From: Chrysochromulina parva
Lineage: Eukaryota > Haptophyta > Prymnesiales > Chrysochromulinaceae
NCBI GenBank assembly: GCA_002887195.1
Contig: PJAB01000009.1
Coordinates: 1 to 64,000 of the forward strand
Direction: 5' to 3'
DNA: 64,000 nt
The notes under the pieces are model-generated. The model made no database searches. It was not told the DNA's origin and was given only the letters and a program-made list of their open reading frames with translations. The position numbers and the translations under genes are program-made. Of this stretch, positions 27,007-35,397 are shown one piece after another. Numbering within the stretch: position 1 is the stretch's first letter; each line of letters opens with the position of its first letter.

Positions 27007-28230
27007 ATGTCTTTCCTCCTGCTGCTCTTCGCGACCGGATCCACTCTGACACTCTACGTGGGCATCGGCGGCTGCGACCTGTCGGATCAGAATTGCACAC
27101 AGCCCACTGCCGCTGAAACGGCAATCAGCCTCGTTCGGTGTGTTGGTAGCCATTGCGACGTGCGGCATGTTGCGTATACGCCCGGTTTGCCCTCCTGGCT
27201 CGAGCTCAGCCATGCCGGCGAATGCCTGTTCGCAGCGCAGACCAACACCAATCGCATCTTGAGCTTTGTCGCCGACGGTGGCAAGCTCACGCTCGTCTCA
27301 GACGTGCCTTCGGGTGGCATGTACCCCGTGAAGCTCGACCGTTCGGCGGATAGCAAGCTCCTCTTCGTTGCCAACTATGCTGACGGCAAAGGCACGGGTG
27401 CGTCAGTCGCCTCATTCCTAGTCAACCGCGAAGACTGCTCGCTGTCACCCGCCCACGTGATGGCCTTCAATCGCACCTCTGTCAATCCTACTCGACAGCA
27501 GGGGAGCCACATCCATACGGTCATCGTGGACCGCGACGCATCCACGTCCACCTCGATCGGCCTGATGGCAGCTGATCTCGGCGGCGATGCTATCTACGCG
27601 TTGCGAGCGGACACCGCTGACGGCCGCTTCTCGATCTCAAGCGTTTCGAAGGCCTCCTCCCCTGGTGCTGGTCCGCGACACATCGCAGTCCACCCGACAC
27701 TGCGCGTGGCATACGTAGTGTACGAGATGGCCAATATGCTCGGCGTATATGCCATCAGGTCGCCCGACGGCGCGCTCACGCCGCTCCAGCCGCCGCTGCC
27801 CACGCTCAACGTTTCCTCCCTGCCTACATGCATCGGACAGCCGCAGAGCTTAAGCGAGAGCTGTAGCAAGGCGGCGGAGGTCCTTGTGACTCCCGATGGC
27901 AAGAGCGTGTTCGCATCGAACCGTGGCTTTGGCTCGCCGGCCACCAATACGATCGCCGGCTTCCGAGTCGACCCATCCACGGGCAAGCTCACCGCAGTCA
28001 GCACGACGGCATGCCCGCGCTACCCGCGCGGCGTCGCCCTCTCGTCCGATGCAACGGAGCTCCTCGTGGCCGGCCAGGACGACGGCTCCCTTGTCAGCCT
28101 CGGCATCGATCCCGACGTTCCAGGCAAGCTGAGCCCGGGCGTCGTGCTCGTCGCACCATTGGGAGGGAGCCTCGTCACGCCTTCTGCATTAGTGAATGCC
28201 GCGGGATACCCGTATCATCGGTGGAGGTGA
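27007..28230 (+). CDS. Lactonase-type seven-bladed beta-propeller, secreted
   Basis: 407 residues from the ATG at 27007 (a longer in-frame start at 26959 would bury the signal). The start MSFLLLLFATGSTLTLYVG is a short signal-like hydrophobic stretch leading straight into the first propeller strand. Repeated blade motifs follow: LELSHAGECLFAAQTNTNRI, SADSKLLFVANY, PGAGPRHIAVHPTLRVAYVVYE, VTPDGKSVFASNRG and YPRGVALSSDATELLVAGQDDG. This is the layout of the Pgl/YbhE lactonase family, whose best-known member hydrolyses 6-phosphogluconolactone. The signal and paired Cys residues argue for a secretory location, so the substrate may differ from the pentose-phosphate lactone. Confidence 0.85.
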   Translation: MSFLLLLFATGSTLTLYVGIGGCDLSDQNCTQPTAAETAISLVRCVGSHCDVRHVAYTPGLPSWLELSHAGECLFAAQTNTNRILSFVADGGKLTLVSDVPSGGMYPVKLDRSADSKLLFVANYADGKGTGASVASFLVNREDCSLSPAHVMAFNRTSVNPTRQQGSHIHTVIVDRDASTSTSIGLMAADLGGDAIYALRADTADGRFSISSVSKASSPGAGPRHIAVHPTLRVAYVVYEMANMLGVYAIRSPDGALTPLQPPLPTLNVSSLPTCIGQPQSLSESCSKAAEVLVTPDGKSVFASNRGFGSPATNTIAGFRVDPSTGKLTAVSTTACPRYPRGVALSSDATELLVAGQDDGSLVSLGIDPDVPGKLSPGVVLVAPLGGSLVTPSALVNAAGYPYHRWR

Positions 28231-28398
28231 GTACAAACTATTTTCCACCATGAAACAGCTTCTCTAAGAGGCAAACTTTCCCCACAACAACTTGCCGAAT
28301 TTTTGACGAGACTGATGGAAACGTTTGTGTGATGGTGCTTGTGGCGAGAGCGATAGAGCCGAGGCTCAGAAGCCGCTCCCGCCGGCCGTCGGTGGCAA

Positions 28399-29442
28399 AT
28401 GATATCTACGCGCAAGACTTCGGGACAGGCCGTGGTGCTGCCGTACACGAAACTGGACAGGCCCGCGGAGCGAGAGCACACTGAGCAGGAGGACGTGCAC
28501 ATGCAGCCGGCCTTAGTTGATTCCACAAACATCATCGCATTCATTGTCTCAGCGTGCCTCGCAGCTCAGGGCGCTGCGTTTGTGCTGCTGAGGCCGTACT
28601 TGAGGAGTGACACTTGCGATTCGGTGGTGCTCATGTACAGCGAAGCGCTCAAGCTCCTCTGCTCAGTCCTGTTCAGCTGGCACCAATACCGGCTCTACCT
28701 TGACACGATGCACATGGCCATTTGGCCGGTCATTACGTATGGCGTTATGAACCTGTTGAGCTTCTATAGCTTACCGCGCCTGCCAGCGGCGCTCGCGATC
28801 GTCATCATTCAGCTCAAGATCGTCTTTACTCCCATCTTTGCACGTATCTTCCTCAAGCGTGCGCTGCTCACTCCGCGCACCTTTGCGCTCAGTGCGCTCG
28901 TGTTCGCATGCATCTCGATCACGCGGTACGAGCAGATGCTGGCGCCCCCGCAGAAGTCCGGTGAGGCGCTGCGAGTAGGGTTGGAAATCCCCGACCGAGA
29001 CGGCGTCGATATGCTCGCCGTGGGTGGCCTTGTGCTCGAGACGGCGCTCTCGGGCCTCATGTGTGTTTACATGCAGAACCTCTTCGAGATGACGCCGCTC
29101 ATCATGTGGCGGCGCAACGTGCAGCTCGCTGCCTTCTCTACCGTCTTCTACATGGGCGTCGCGACCTTCAATCGCGAGTGTGCCACTGCGCAAAAATCGT
29201 GGCTGTTACTCGAGTGGAATGCTTTGCTCTTAGCGCTTCTGTCAGCCTGCGGCGGCATCCTCGTCGCTCTCTCGATCCTCTTCGCCGGTGCCGTGGGCAA
29301 GGTGGTGGCCACTTCGTCCTCGATTGCGCTCACTGTCTTCGCTGAGGCGCTCCTAGTCAATCACCGGTCGCCCGACGTCCTGCTCTCGAGCCTCTGCCTC
29401 TCCGCTCTCAACGCCGTCATCATGTACTCGGTCGTATCGTAG
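28399..29442 (+). CDS. Nucleotide-sugar transporter, SLC35A type
   Basis: 347 residues with about ten hydrophobic helices after a 40-residue cytosolic start. It exchanges a nucleotide sugar for nucleoside monophosphate across the Golgi or ER membrane. Family marks: ALAIVIIQLKIVFTPIFA in the middle helices, MWRRNVQLAAFS, and the C-terminal GGILVALSILFA plus KVVATSSSIALT. These match the UDP-galactose/UDP-GlcNAc/CMP-sialic acid subgroup. Substrate cannot be fixed from sequence. A later ATG at 28501 is possible. Confidence 0.9.
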   Translation: MISTRKTSGQAVVLPYTKLDRPAEREHTEQEDVHMQPALVDSTNIIAFIVSACLAAQGAAFVLLRPYLRSDTCDSVVLMYSEALKLLCSVLFSWHQYRLYLDTMHMAIWPVITYGVMNLLSFYSLPRLPAALAIVIIQLKIVFTPIFARIFLKRALLTPRTFALSALVFACISITRYEQMLAPPQKSGEALRVGLEIPDRDGVDMLAVGGLVLETALSGLMCVYMQNLFEMTPLIMWRRNVQLAAFSTVFYMGVATFNRECATAQKSWLLLEWNALLLALLSACGGILVALSILFAGAVGKVVATSSSIALTVFAEALLVNHRSPDVLLSSLCLSALNAVIMYSVVS

Positions 29443-30398
29443 GGTACGGTACGCGGGCGTAATAGATATTACACCCAATACCAAATGTCGTTTTCTGTTA
29501 ATGCCACAGAGCCAGGAGTGCGTCGTATAATAAATTTGCGGAAACAATCGTTCACAATCGTACACAGACCGAATGTAACGAATCATTGAATGTAACTTTT
29601 TCCATGCGCTCCGATGTGACATGTGTGGTTATGGCTTATGCCCGGAGCAACCAAGAACCATTTTCACCGCCGCCGAGTATGCCGTATAAATGCCGTATCT
29701 CGCGCCCGAAGGATACCCGAAGGATCCCGATTCCCGCATGCTTTTGATCCCAGAGGCACATTTTCCTTTGCCCGTCCACTCGACCGCGCTCCCCGACTTT
29801 TCCCCGACTCTCGTGGACACACATGACTCATGAGAGGCCGTGCGCGGACGACTCGAGCGTTGAGGCTATCAACTCACACGTGCATCGACCCTGATATTAC
29901 AATATTACTGATACAACATTCTACATTGCCCTGATAGAGACCTTACTCCCTAGACCCTACGATTCCATAACGCTTCCAGCGCGCCCTGAGCCTGACGCCG
30001 TGACGCGTCACTCTGAATAATCTATCTGTGGAACTGTGCAATGATCACAAAGTACTCGGTGGCGGTGCTCGCTATCTAGTCGCGTATGTCTCGGTGTCAG
30101 CTGCCACACACTTCTGCCAGCTCAATTGTGCCAGGTGCGCACTGTTGTTATGTAAATGTACCGTTCCTTTGTTAAAAGAGAACCTATAAGTCCCAGTGAG
30201 TATAACCACACTCATGAAATGATGACAGATTGTTATGTTTTTTGTGTTAGTCAGTTAGTTTGAAACCAGCTATATTCATACGCCGGCCGGCGCAAGATCA
30301 CGGCCTGTCGTGATCGAATCGAGGACACCGGTGGCGGTGCGAAAAGTGCCTGGGACGGCGCGTCGGACGCTGCGACGAGCGCCTTTGCGAGGCGAGAA
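29443..30398. other. Long AT-richer intergenic stretch
   Basis: 956 bp, the longest gene-free stretch here and clearly AT-richer than its surroundings. It holds a taatagatatta palindrome near 29460, a polyadenylation-like aataaa at 29529, a duplicated acaatcgt(t/a)cac motif near 29543-29565, and a duplicated gaaggatcccga/gaaggatacccga segment near 29708-29730. No convincing protein or RNA gene. Confidence 0.45.
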
Positions 30399-30824
30399 AT
30401 GTCGAGTCGCGCGATGTGCGCGATGCTTGCGAGCTTCCTGCTCAGCGAATCCGCGGCGCTCCAAGTATCAGTGAGCACGCCGCTTGGCTGGAGCTTCACG
30501 CAGGCAAGTGCGACCAAAATACGTATGCGGGAGCCCACACCAGATGAAAGGAAGTCAGCGAAGGACGCGCTCGAGGCGGCGAACGCCAAGCTCGAGGCAC
30601 TCAACGCAATCGGCCAGGCGCCAAAATCGTGGGCCGACCTTGGCACGCCGCAGAAGCTGGATAGAGAGATTGAGGTGCCCGGCTTTTTGAATTGGCTGCC
30701 TGGAGTTATTGGTACCCTGTCGGTCATTACCCTCCTCCTGAATAATGCTGGCGTCTTTGGTAGTGGTCCAAGCATCGACGAGTTGAATCGGATGGCAGAA
30801 GACTTCAGCAATTCGGTCAGCTGA
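30399..30824 (+). CDS. Small plastid-targeted single-span protein
   Basis: 141 residues from the ATG at 30399. The start MCAMLASFLLSESAALQVS resembles a signal/transit leader. The mature part has a charged helix (DERKSAKDALEAANAKLEAL), a conserved-looking QAPKSWADLGTPQKLDREIE block and one membrane helix (FLNWLPGVIGTLSVITLLLN). It ends with a short acidic tail. Location in a plastid membrane is inferred from the leader. A longer minus-strand frame (30251-30844) overlaps but lacks these features and is judged a shadow. Confidence 0.7.
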   Translation: MSSRAMCAMLASFLLSESAALQVSVSTPLGWSFTQASATKIRMREPTPDERKSAKDALEAANAKLEALNAIGQAPKSWADLGTPQKLDREIEVPGFLNWLPGVIGTLSVITLLLNNAGVFGSGPSIDELNRMAEDFSNSVS

Positions 30825-31228
30825 GACTGTTCATGAAGAAGCAATGGTATCTATGATTCCATGCACCGAGCATGAATGAGCATGCGCATGAAAGCGTGAA
30901 CGTGAACGTGCCCCACGGAATGCACGGAACCCGCCCTGCCCTCCCACCCGGCAGGGTGGTGTCACTCTCTCGGCTGCTTGGCCTTCGCTTGAGATGCCTG
31001 AGACTCTCCGCGTCTGGACCACCATAATCGATCATACATGACATGCGGTAACTTGTACACGGGATTCCCCATTATATACTGAATCGACTCAAATACTCGC
31101 AAAATCGACGCAGCGCGCGCGGAACGTGCAACGACGTCGGATAAAGCCGTACGGCGTACCGACCGTCGGGTGCGAATCGTCCCAGACTCACAGGAGACTA
31201 CCGTCTCCCCGCCGCGGGCACTGTCTCC
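30825..31228. other. Intergenic stretch between convergent genes
   Basis: 404 bp between the small plastid gene and the stop of the IQ protein. It includes a gcatgaatgagcatgcgcatg patch near 30868 and an AT-rich run with tatata at 31073. A gcccaataataatc-like region further right is coding. No supported gene. Confidence 0.45.
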
Positions 31229-32371
31229 TTAGCCATCATCATCTTCCTCCGCCCAATAATCTTCCTCCGCCGCCTCCGCCACTGGATCGATGGAGCCACG
31301 TGAGATCCTCAAGCTTGCCAGCGGCTCTGCGTCATCCTCGCCATCCCGAACAACGCCAGCTTGGCTCACCTCCTCGGAGATAGCTCCGAGCTCCGAGCTG
31401 TACCATGGAGCTCGGAGCTCGGAAAGCGGAGAGCGGATGCTGTCCTTCCGATCTCCGTAGCTTACCCATAGCAAGCGGCCCTGCTCCCGTGCCGCGCGTC
31501 CACGCACGTGCGACTGGATCGTCGTCGCGGCCCGGTCGAGGTCGAGGGGAGGGATGCCCACCTTGGGCTCCGTTGTTGACGGGGCCGCTGCGGCCGCCGT
31601 TGCGGTGGCCGTGGCTGGGGTCGGCTGCTGTGTAGGTGCCCCGCTGTGAAGGTTCACATCTTCTGCGAAGGTCTCCTCCGTTTCCTCCATGTCGTCCTCC
31701 ATCTCCGCGTTCGGCGTTCGGCGCGCTGCTACCGCCACCGGCTCTGCCAGGATGAGCTGCTTGATTGCGGCGACGACGGCCTGCAGCTGGCGATTCTCCG
31801 CGCTCAGCCGCCGGCACTCCAGGCGGGAATGAGCGTGATCGAGCTGCAGCTTTTCGTACGAAGCCTTAAGGGCCTGAAGCCGCACCTCCTGCATGGCGCC
31901 CTTGGGACTCGTGATGGCACCCCCCATAGAGTACAGCTCGGCATCACCGTCCGCGTGTCGCTCCTCGAGGGCCCTTTGCAATGCCGTGACAGCCACGTCG
32001 CGCTCCTTGCGAATTGCCGTAAGCTGATCGAAGAGCTCCTCCATTGCAAGCGCCGACTGTTGCATCTGCTGCTCGAACTGACTCTTTTGCATCTCGATCT
32101 GATGCTCAAGGGCGTCTGCGCGCTCTTGAGCCTCGATGAGCTCTTCTGTAGTCAAACTCTCGTCAACCTCGCTATCGTCCAGCACAGGGATTTGTGAGAT
32201 CGCAAGCGCCAGGCCTTTCATCTTCTTGGGCTTGGCGCTCTCTGTACTCAAGGTCATCGACCTTGCCGATTCAGAGCCCTTGGCCGTGGAATCCTTGGCC
32301 GTGGCGTCCTTGAAGTCCCGATGCGATAATTGGCCTTTTCGGGCCGAGAGCTGCGGCTTTTTGGGAGCCAT
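31229..32371 (-). CDS. Coiled-coil protein with one IQ motif
   Basis: 380 residues from the ATG at 32371 (MAPKKPQLSARKGQLSHRDF); the frame upstream only offers a GTG. A basic start leads to a coiled coil (about 80-215: SLTTEELIEAQERADALEHQ and onward, then SYEKLQLDHAHSRLECRRLS). A low-complexity Ala/Thr linker follows, then an IQ motif (AATTIQSHVRGRAAREQGR, near 285), and a very acidic C-terminus. This arrangement suits a calmodulin-binding cytoskeletal or flagellar protein. It is divergent from the selenoprotein gene across 304 bp. Confidence 0.75.
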   Translation of the reverse strand: MAPKKPQLSARKGQLSHRDFKDATAKDSTAKGSESARSMTLSTESAKPKKMKGLALAISQIPVLDDSEVDESLTTEELIEAQERADALEHQIEMQKSQFEQQMQQSALAMEELFDQLTAIRKERDVAVTALQRALEERHADGDAELYSMGGAITSPKGAMQEVRLQALKASYEKLQLDHAHSRLECRRLSAENRQLQAVVAAIKQLILAEPVAVAARRTPNAEMEDDMEETEETFAEDVNLHSGAPTQQPTPATATATAAAAAPSTTEPKVGIPPLDLDRAATTIQSHVRGRAAREQGRLLWVSYGDRKDSIRSPLSELRAPWYSSELGAISEEVSQAGVVRDGEDDAEPLASLRISRGSIDPVAEAAEEDYWAEEDDDG

Positions 32372-32675
32372 TGGGCCTAAGGTAGGTTGGAGACGGGAAA
32401 TCCACACCCGGACACGACTCGGTACACCTCCACAGTTCAGCGGGACGAGGATTGGACGACCGTGTGTGTGGGCTGAGTTCTGAAAACTTTTGAAAACTTA
32501 TGGCTGCGAAACATTTGTTGGCGCTCCTTCGTCTTTGGCTGCACTGGCCATGCGAGCTTGTGCGCATATGTCTCTTGAGGGCTACGGGTTGAACACGAAG
32601 TTTCGTCACGTCCACTCGACACGGCCGACTGACCTCTGTCATTCGCGTCGCGTGACTCCGTCGCGAGCCGCGACG
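32372..32675. promoter_or_regulatory. Shared promoter gap, IQ protein and Dpy-30/peroxiredoxin
   Basis: 304 bp between divergent ATGs. A frame from 32490 is open on the plus strand into the Dpy-30 gene, but its extra 62 residues look non-coding. No clear TATA box. Confidence 0.4.
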
Positions 32676-33478
32676 ATGGCGGACGGCGCAGCATACCTTG
32701 AAGCGAGTAAGGTGCAAGAGGCGATCGCGTCGGCGGTTACCCAGATTCTCAAGTCGCGGCCAGCAGATCCGATCACCGCCATCGGTCAGCTGCTCATCGC
32801 TGCGGGCAAGGCCAGCGCTGGTCTCCGGAAGTTCCCAACGACGCCGGTGGTCCAGGTCGGCTTCACAAAGGCGATGCCCGTCTCACAGCTTCTCGAGGTC
32901 CGCACGCCCAGTCAGCCCTGTGAGCGTGCACGGGGTGCTGCAAGCGAGGGTGCCCGCCGCGATCGGCATTGACATGTCCTGCTCGCTGCGCGCAGGGTAA
33001 ACATAAGGTGCTTTTCGTATCGCTCCCGGGTGCGTTCACGCCTACCTGATCTACTTGCCAGGTCCCTGGACTCAAGAAGGCCGAAATTGACGGCCGGCTT
33101 GAGGCGGCGGGGATCGAGAAGGTCTACGTCTTCTGCGTCAACGACGGCGCGGTGATGGAGAGCTGGAAAAAGGATCAGGGCCTCGCGGCCTCGGAACTGA
33201 TCGAGTTCGTCGCCGACACGCAGGCGGCCCTGACCGAGGCGCTCGGCATCATGCTGACGGGCGAGGGCAAACCGTACGGCGCGGGCGAGGGCCCCAACTA
33301 TGCGCTCGGCTTCCACACGAAGCGGTGCAAGCGCTCCGCCATCTACGTCGTCGATGGCGAGATCAAGATCTTTGAGATCTCCGAGAAGGGCCCCAATGGC
33401 GAAGTCGACCCTGCCGGTGACAGCTTCCCGCAGTCCTCCTGCATCGAGAACGTGCTCGATCTCATCGCGAAGCTCTAG
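32676..33478 (+). CDS. Dpy-30/peroxiredoxin fusion, predicted selenoprotein
   Basis: Exons 32676-32897 and 32996-33478 (98-bp intron, donor GTCCGC, acceptor GCGCAG, phase 0) encode 234 residues if TGA at 33047-33049 is read as selenocysteine (residue 92). Residues about 6-45 form a Dpy-30 docking domain (YLEASKVQ..., RPADPITAIGQLLIAAG), which binds amphipathic helices in radial spokes and other complexes. The rest is a Prx5/type II peroxiredoxin: KHKVLFVSLPGAFTPT, then TGA, then STCQVPGLKKAEIDG, VYVFCVNDGAVMESW, and a C-terminal SSCIENVLDLIAKL. The TGA replaces the peroxidatic Cys, and the frame continues normally to TAG. A SECIS-like hairpin follows 104 bp downstream. The alternative, a pseudogene or a 32-bp intron, would lose the catalytic site. 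Confidence 0.85.
32898..32995 (+). other. Intron of the Dpy-30/peroxiredoxin gene
   Basis: 98 bp, donor GTCCGC, acceptor CTGCGCGCAG. Phase 0. Joins SQLLE to GKHKVLFVSLPGAF, restoring the peroxiredoxin core. Confidence 0.8.
33047..33049 (+). other. In-frame TGA at the peroxidatic position (predicted Sec codon)
   Basis: The codon sits within GAFTPT-TGA-STCQVPGL, exactly where Prx5-type enzymes have the peroxidatic Cys (T-P-T-C). Coding homology is unbroken on both sides in the same frame. A Cys at +3 makes a Sec-x-x-Cys arrangement. The true stop is TAG at 33476-33478. Confidence 0.82.
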
Positions 33479-33905
33479 AGCACCGCCGTGAGCGCACGCA
33501 GGAGTCCAGTCTGCTCCAACACTCACCAGTCCCCCTGTTCACAACTCAAGACGCGCCCGCACCTCCACAACAGGCTCTCATATGATGCTCGTGGGGTCCC
33601 AGCCCGCCCACAGGCCATCCCATCGAGCGGAGCACAGCAGAGATCGCCGTGTGGTGAGTACAATCGTCTACGGTAACCGTTTAACCGTTACGGTAGGAGC
33701 GCGGCCGGGTGCTATTCGCTAACTGTAATTAAGTCGTACCGACCGAACGGCGCGAACGCGATAGTTATACGCGTGGTCACGTGAGACACCGTGCGTCCCG
33801 GGCCGCCCGGCGGCGTCGGGGCGTCGGGGGCACCCAATTGGGGGCACCCATTCGCATTCCGATTCGGGCGGCGAGATCGTCCCCGATCTCCTCTGCCTTC
33901 TCCAT
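33479..33905. other. Intergenic stretch between convergent genes, with SECIS-like element
   Basis: 427 bp between the selenoprotein stop and the MMACHC stop. The left part must be the selenoprotein 3' UTR and contains the SECIS-like hairpin. Near 33665-33695 is a duplicated cggtaaccgttta/accgttacggta palindromic patch, and near 33830-33850 a duplicated ttgggggcaccca. No supported gene. Confidence 0.5.
33582..33632 (+). promoter_or_regulatory. SECIS-like hairpin in the 3' flank
   Basis: The 5' core ATGAT (33582-33586) faces GGAG (33629-33632), so the tandem G.A/A.G quartet can form. The helix between is GCTCG with CGAGC (33587-33591 and 33624-33628), a one-base bulge, then TGGGGT with ATCCCA (33592-33597 and 33617-33622): 11 pairs. 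The apical loop begins with CCC and can form a GCC/GGC mini-stem (33602-33604 with 33613-33615). Core spacing and the unpaired C run match form-2 SECIS elements of the CC type. The lower stem is weak. Confidence 0.7.
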
Positions 33906-34709
33906 CTAGCTCTCTGTGTCCAATGCCGCAAGCGCAGCCACAAGCAACTCCGGATTCTTGGTATAGTGATACTCGCTTTGGCTGTCGTCGTACTTGTATT
34001 CGCGCCCGAGGGCCACGCAGTCGCGCATCGCCGCCCACTTTTGTGCGATATCGAGCGGCATGCCCACCTCGACACTCATGTCCACCTCGGAGGATGCCTT
34101 GAGGGCTTCGGCAAAGGCGACCTTGGCGGCGGCCTTCTCCTCGTCAGTGAGCAGAGGTGGCAGCAGAGCCGGCCCTGGGCCGAGCTGTGAGCCAGGTATG
34201 TCCAACACAACAACTGCTCGGAAGGCTACCCAAGTGCCGAACGTCGGGTGTATCGACAGATACATTTCATCGCTAAAGTAGCAAACGCCGCTCACGTACG
34301 CTGCTCGATTCATATCAACCAGCCGCGCTGCCGACATGTCCGAGGCCCAGAACATGTCGTGAGCGATCGCGGGCCTGCCATCCGTAGCGGCGGCAAAGCT
34401 CGAGATCGCTGCACTGATGACCTCTGAACTGAACGTGTCGACCGGATCTTTGACCACGGCAGGATCCGGCTGCGACTTCAACCAACGCAGCATGTTGGGC
34501 CACATAGCCTTTGAGTTTCCCACGATCAGCGCCAGCGCATCGTCCTGGCCGAGGTTGGGCAGCGGTGCGAGAGTGAACGCGGACCCAGCGACGTGGTTCT
34601 CATCGGTGGCGAGACCGAGCTTCTGAATGTATTCATTGTACCACGACACGCGAAATGGTGCCAATACGTCGAAGCCACGTCGGCTCAGCGCGGTCGCCAG
34701 GTCATCCAT
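33906..34709 (-). CDS. MMACHC: Cyanocobalamin reductase / cobalamin trafficking protein, MMACHC family
   Basis: 267 residues from the ATG at 34709. MMACHC removes the upper ligand from incoming vitamin B12 and passes cobalamin on towards methylcobalamin and adenosylcobalamin. Recognisable blocks: RRGFDVLAPFRVSWYNEYIQ at the start, DPVDTFSSEVISAAI, YVSGVCYF, and IHPTFGTWVAFRAVVVLDIPG, in the same order as in the animal protein. The long Pro-rich C-tail of the human protein is missing. It implies that this alga takes up and processes B12, probably for methionine synthase. The 3' end faces the selenoprotein gene. Confidence 0.9.
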   Translation of the reverse strand: MDDLATALSRRGFDVLAPFRVSWYNEYIQKLGLATDENHVAGSAFTLAPLPNLGQDDALALIVGNSKAMWPNMLRWLKSQPDPAVVKDPVDTFSSEVISAAISSFAAATDGRPAIAHDMFWASDMSAARLVDMNRAAYVSGVCYFSDEMYLSIHPTFGTWVAFRAVVVLDIPGSQLGPGPALLPPLLTDEEKAAAKVAFAEALKASSEVDMSVEVGMPLDIAQKWAAMRDCVALGREYKYDDSQSEYHYTKNPELLVAALAALDTES

Positions 34710-34875
34710 TTCCCATTTTATAGCGCGTCAAAATTCGAGATCCGTCAAGACCCGCGACCCAGGAGCCAACAGGAGACTCTGAGGTCCTGGCAGAGGCAGG
34801 CGAGAGCTTTTTACAGTAAACACCATGACTTACAGCACACGTTGAGCGCAGCCAAAACTGATTCGAGGAGCAACG

Positions 34876-35397
34876 CTACGCAAAGTCCTTTCCTGGCAGA
34901 GGGATGTTAGTCAGGCCGAGGGCATTACCAACGACGCCGAGGATGAGCGCACCGAGCAGAAAGAGCGTGAGGATTGTCTGCGGGTCTGTGAGGCCGTCGG
35001 CGCCCTCGCTCAGGAGCGCCCGCTTCTGCAGGTAGCGAAGGACCTGGTCTTCACACTCGGCATAAGACATGCCCTTGTCGCGGCCCTCGAAGTCCACATA
35101 CTCTTTGATCATCGCCTCGATGGAGTCGTACTGACTTTTGCCCTCAAGGAAGCGTTCTTTGTTTCTCTCGTTGAGCTCAAAGTCGAGGATGTCCCGCGAA
35201 TTGATGTCGAGGGAAGCCAACGTAACGAGACCTTTCTCACTATCCGAGGCGGCCGACCCATCAAGCCGGATGACGGAATGGCGGAGCGGCCGCGGCAATA
35301 GCGGCCGCGGCGATAGTAGGTGACTAGTGCACGTAGACATTTGGAGCGATTGTGCGGACGCTACGAGCGCAATCGCAATGAGCATCGCCGATTTCAT
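34876..35397 (-). CDS. Plastid-targeted single-span protein
   Basis: 173 residues from the ATG at 35397. MKSAMLIAIALVASAQSLQ is a clear signal-peptide-like leader; the frame upstream (to 35493) only adds Ser-rich residues. A basic Pro/Arg/Leu-rich transit-like region follows. The mature part contains INSRDILDFELNERNKERFL, an EYVDFEGRDKGMSYAECEDQ block, and one C-terminal membrane helix (TILTLFLLGALILGVVGNAL). The two-part leader suggests import into a secondary plastid; the exact role is unknown. It is divergent from the Obg gene across 146 bp. Confidence 0.7.
   Translation of the reverse strand: MKSAMLIAIALVASAQSLQMSTCTSHLLSPRPLLPRPLRHSVIRLDGSAASDSEKGLVTLASLDINSRDILDFELNERNKERFLEGKSQYDSIEAMIKEYVDFEGRDKGMSYAECEDQVLRYLQKRALLSEGADGLTDPQTILTLFLLGALILGVVGNALGLTNIPLPGKDFA

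Noticed and set aside
30251..30844. 197-residue minus-strand frame opposite the small plastid gene
   Set aside because: No domain or leader; the plus-strand protein has a leader, a charged helix and a membrane span, so this is its shadow.
33047..33049. TGA as evidence of a pseudogene or altered genetic code
   Set aside because: The frame shows no other damage, and TGA is the ordinary stop of CFAP206, the PsbP-like gene and others.
33030..33061. A 32-bp intron (gtgcgttc ... ttgccag) that would remove the in-frame TGA
   Set aside because: Both splice sites look acceptable, but 32 bp is far below every other intron here (98-193 bp), and splicing would delete the conserved FTPT and catalytic position.
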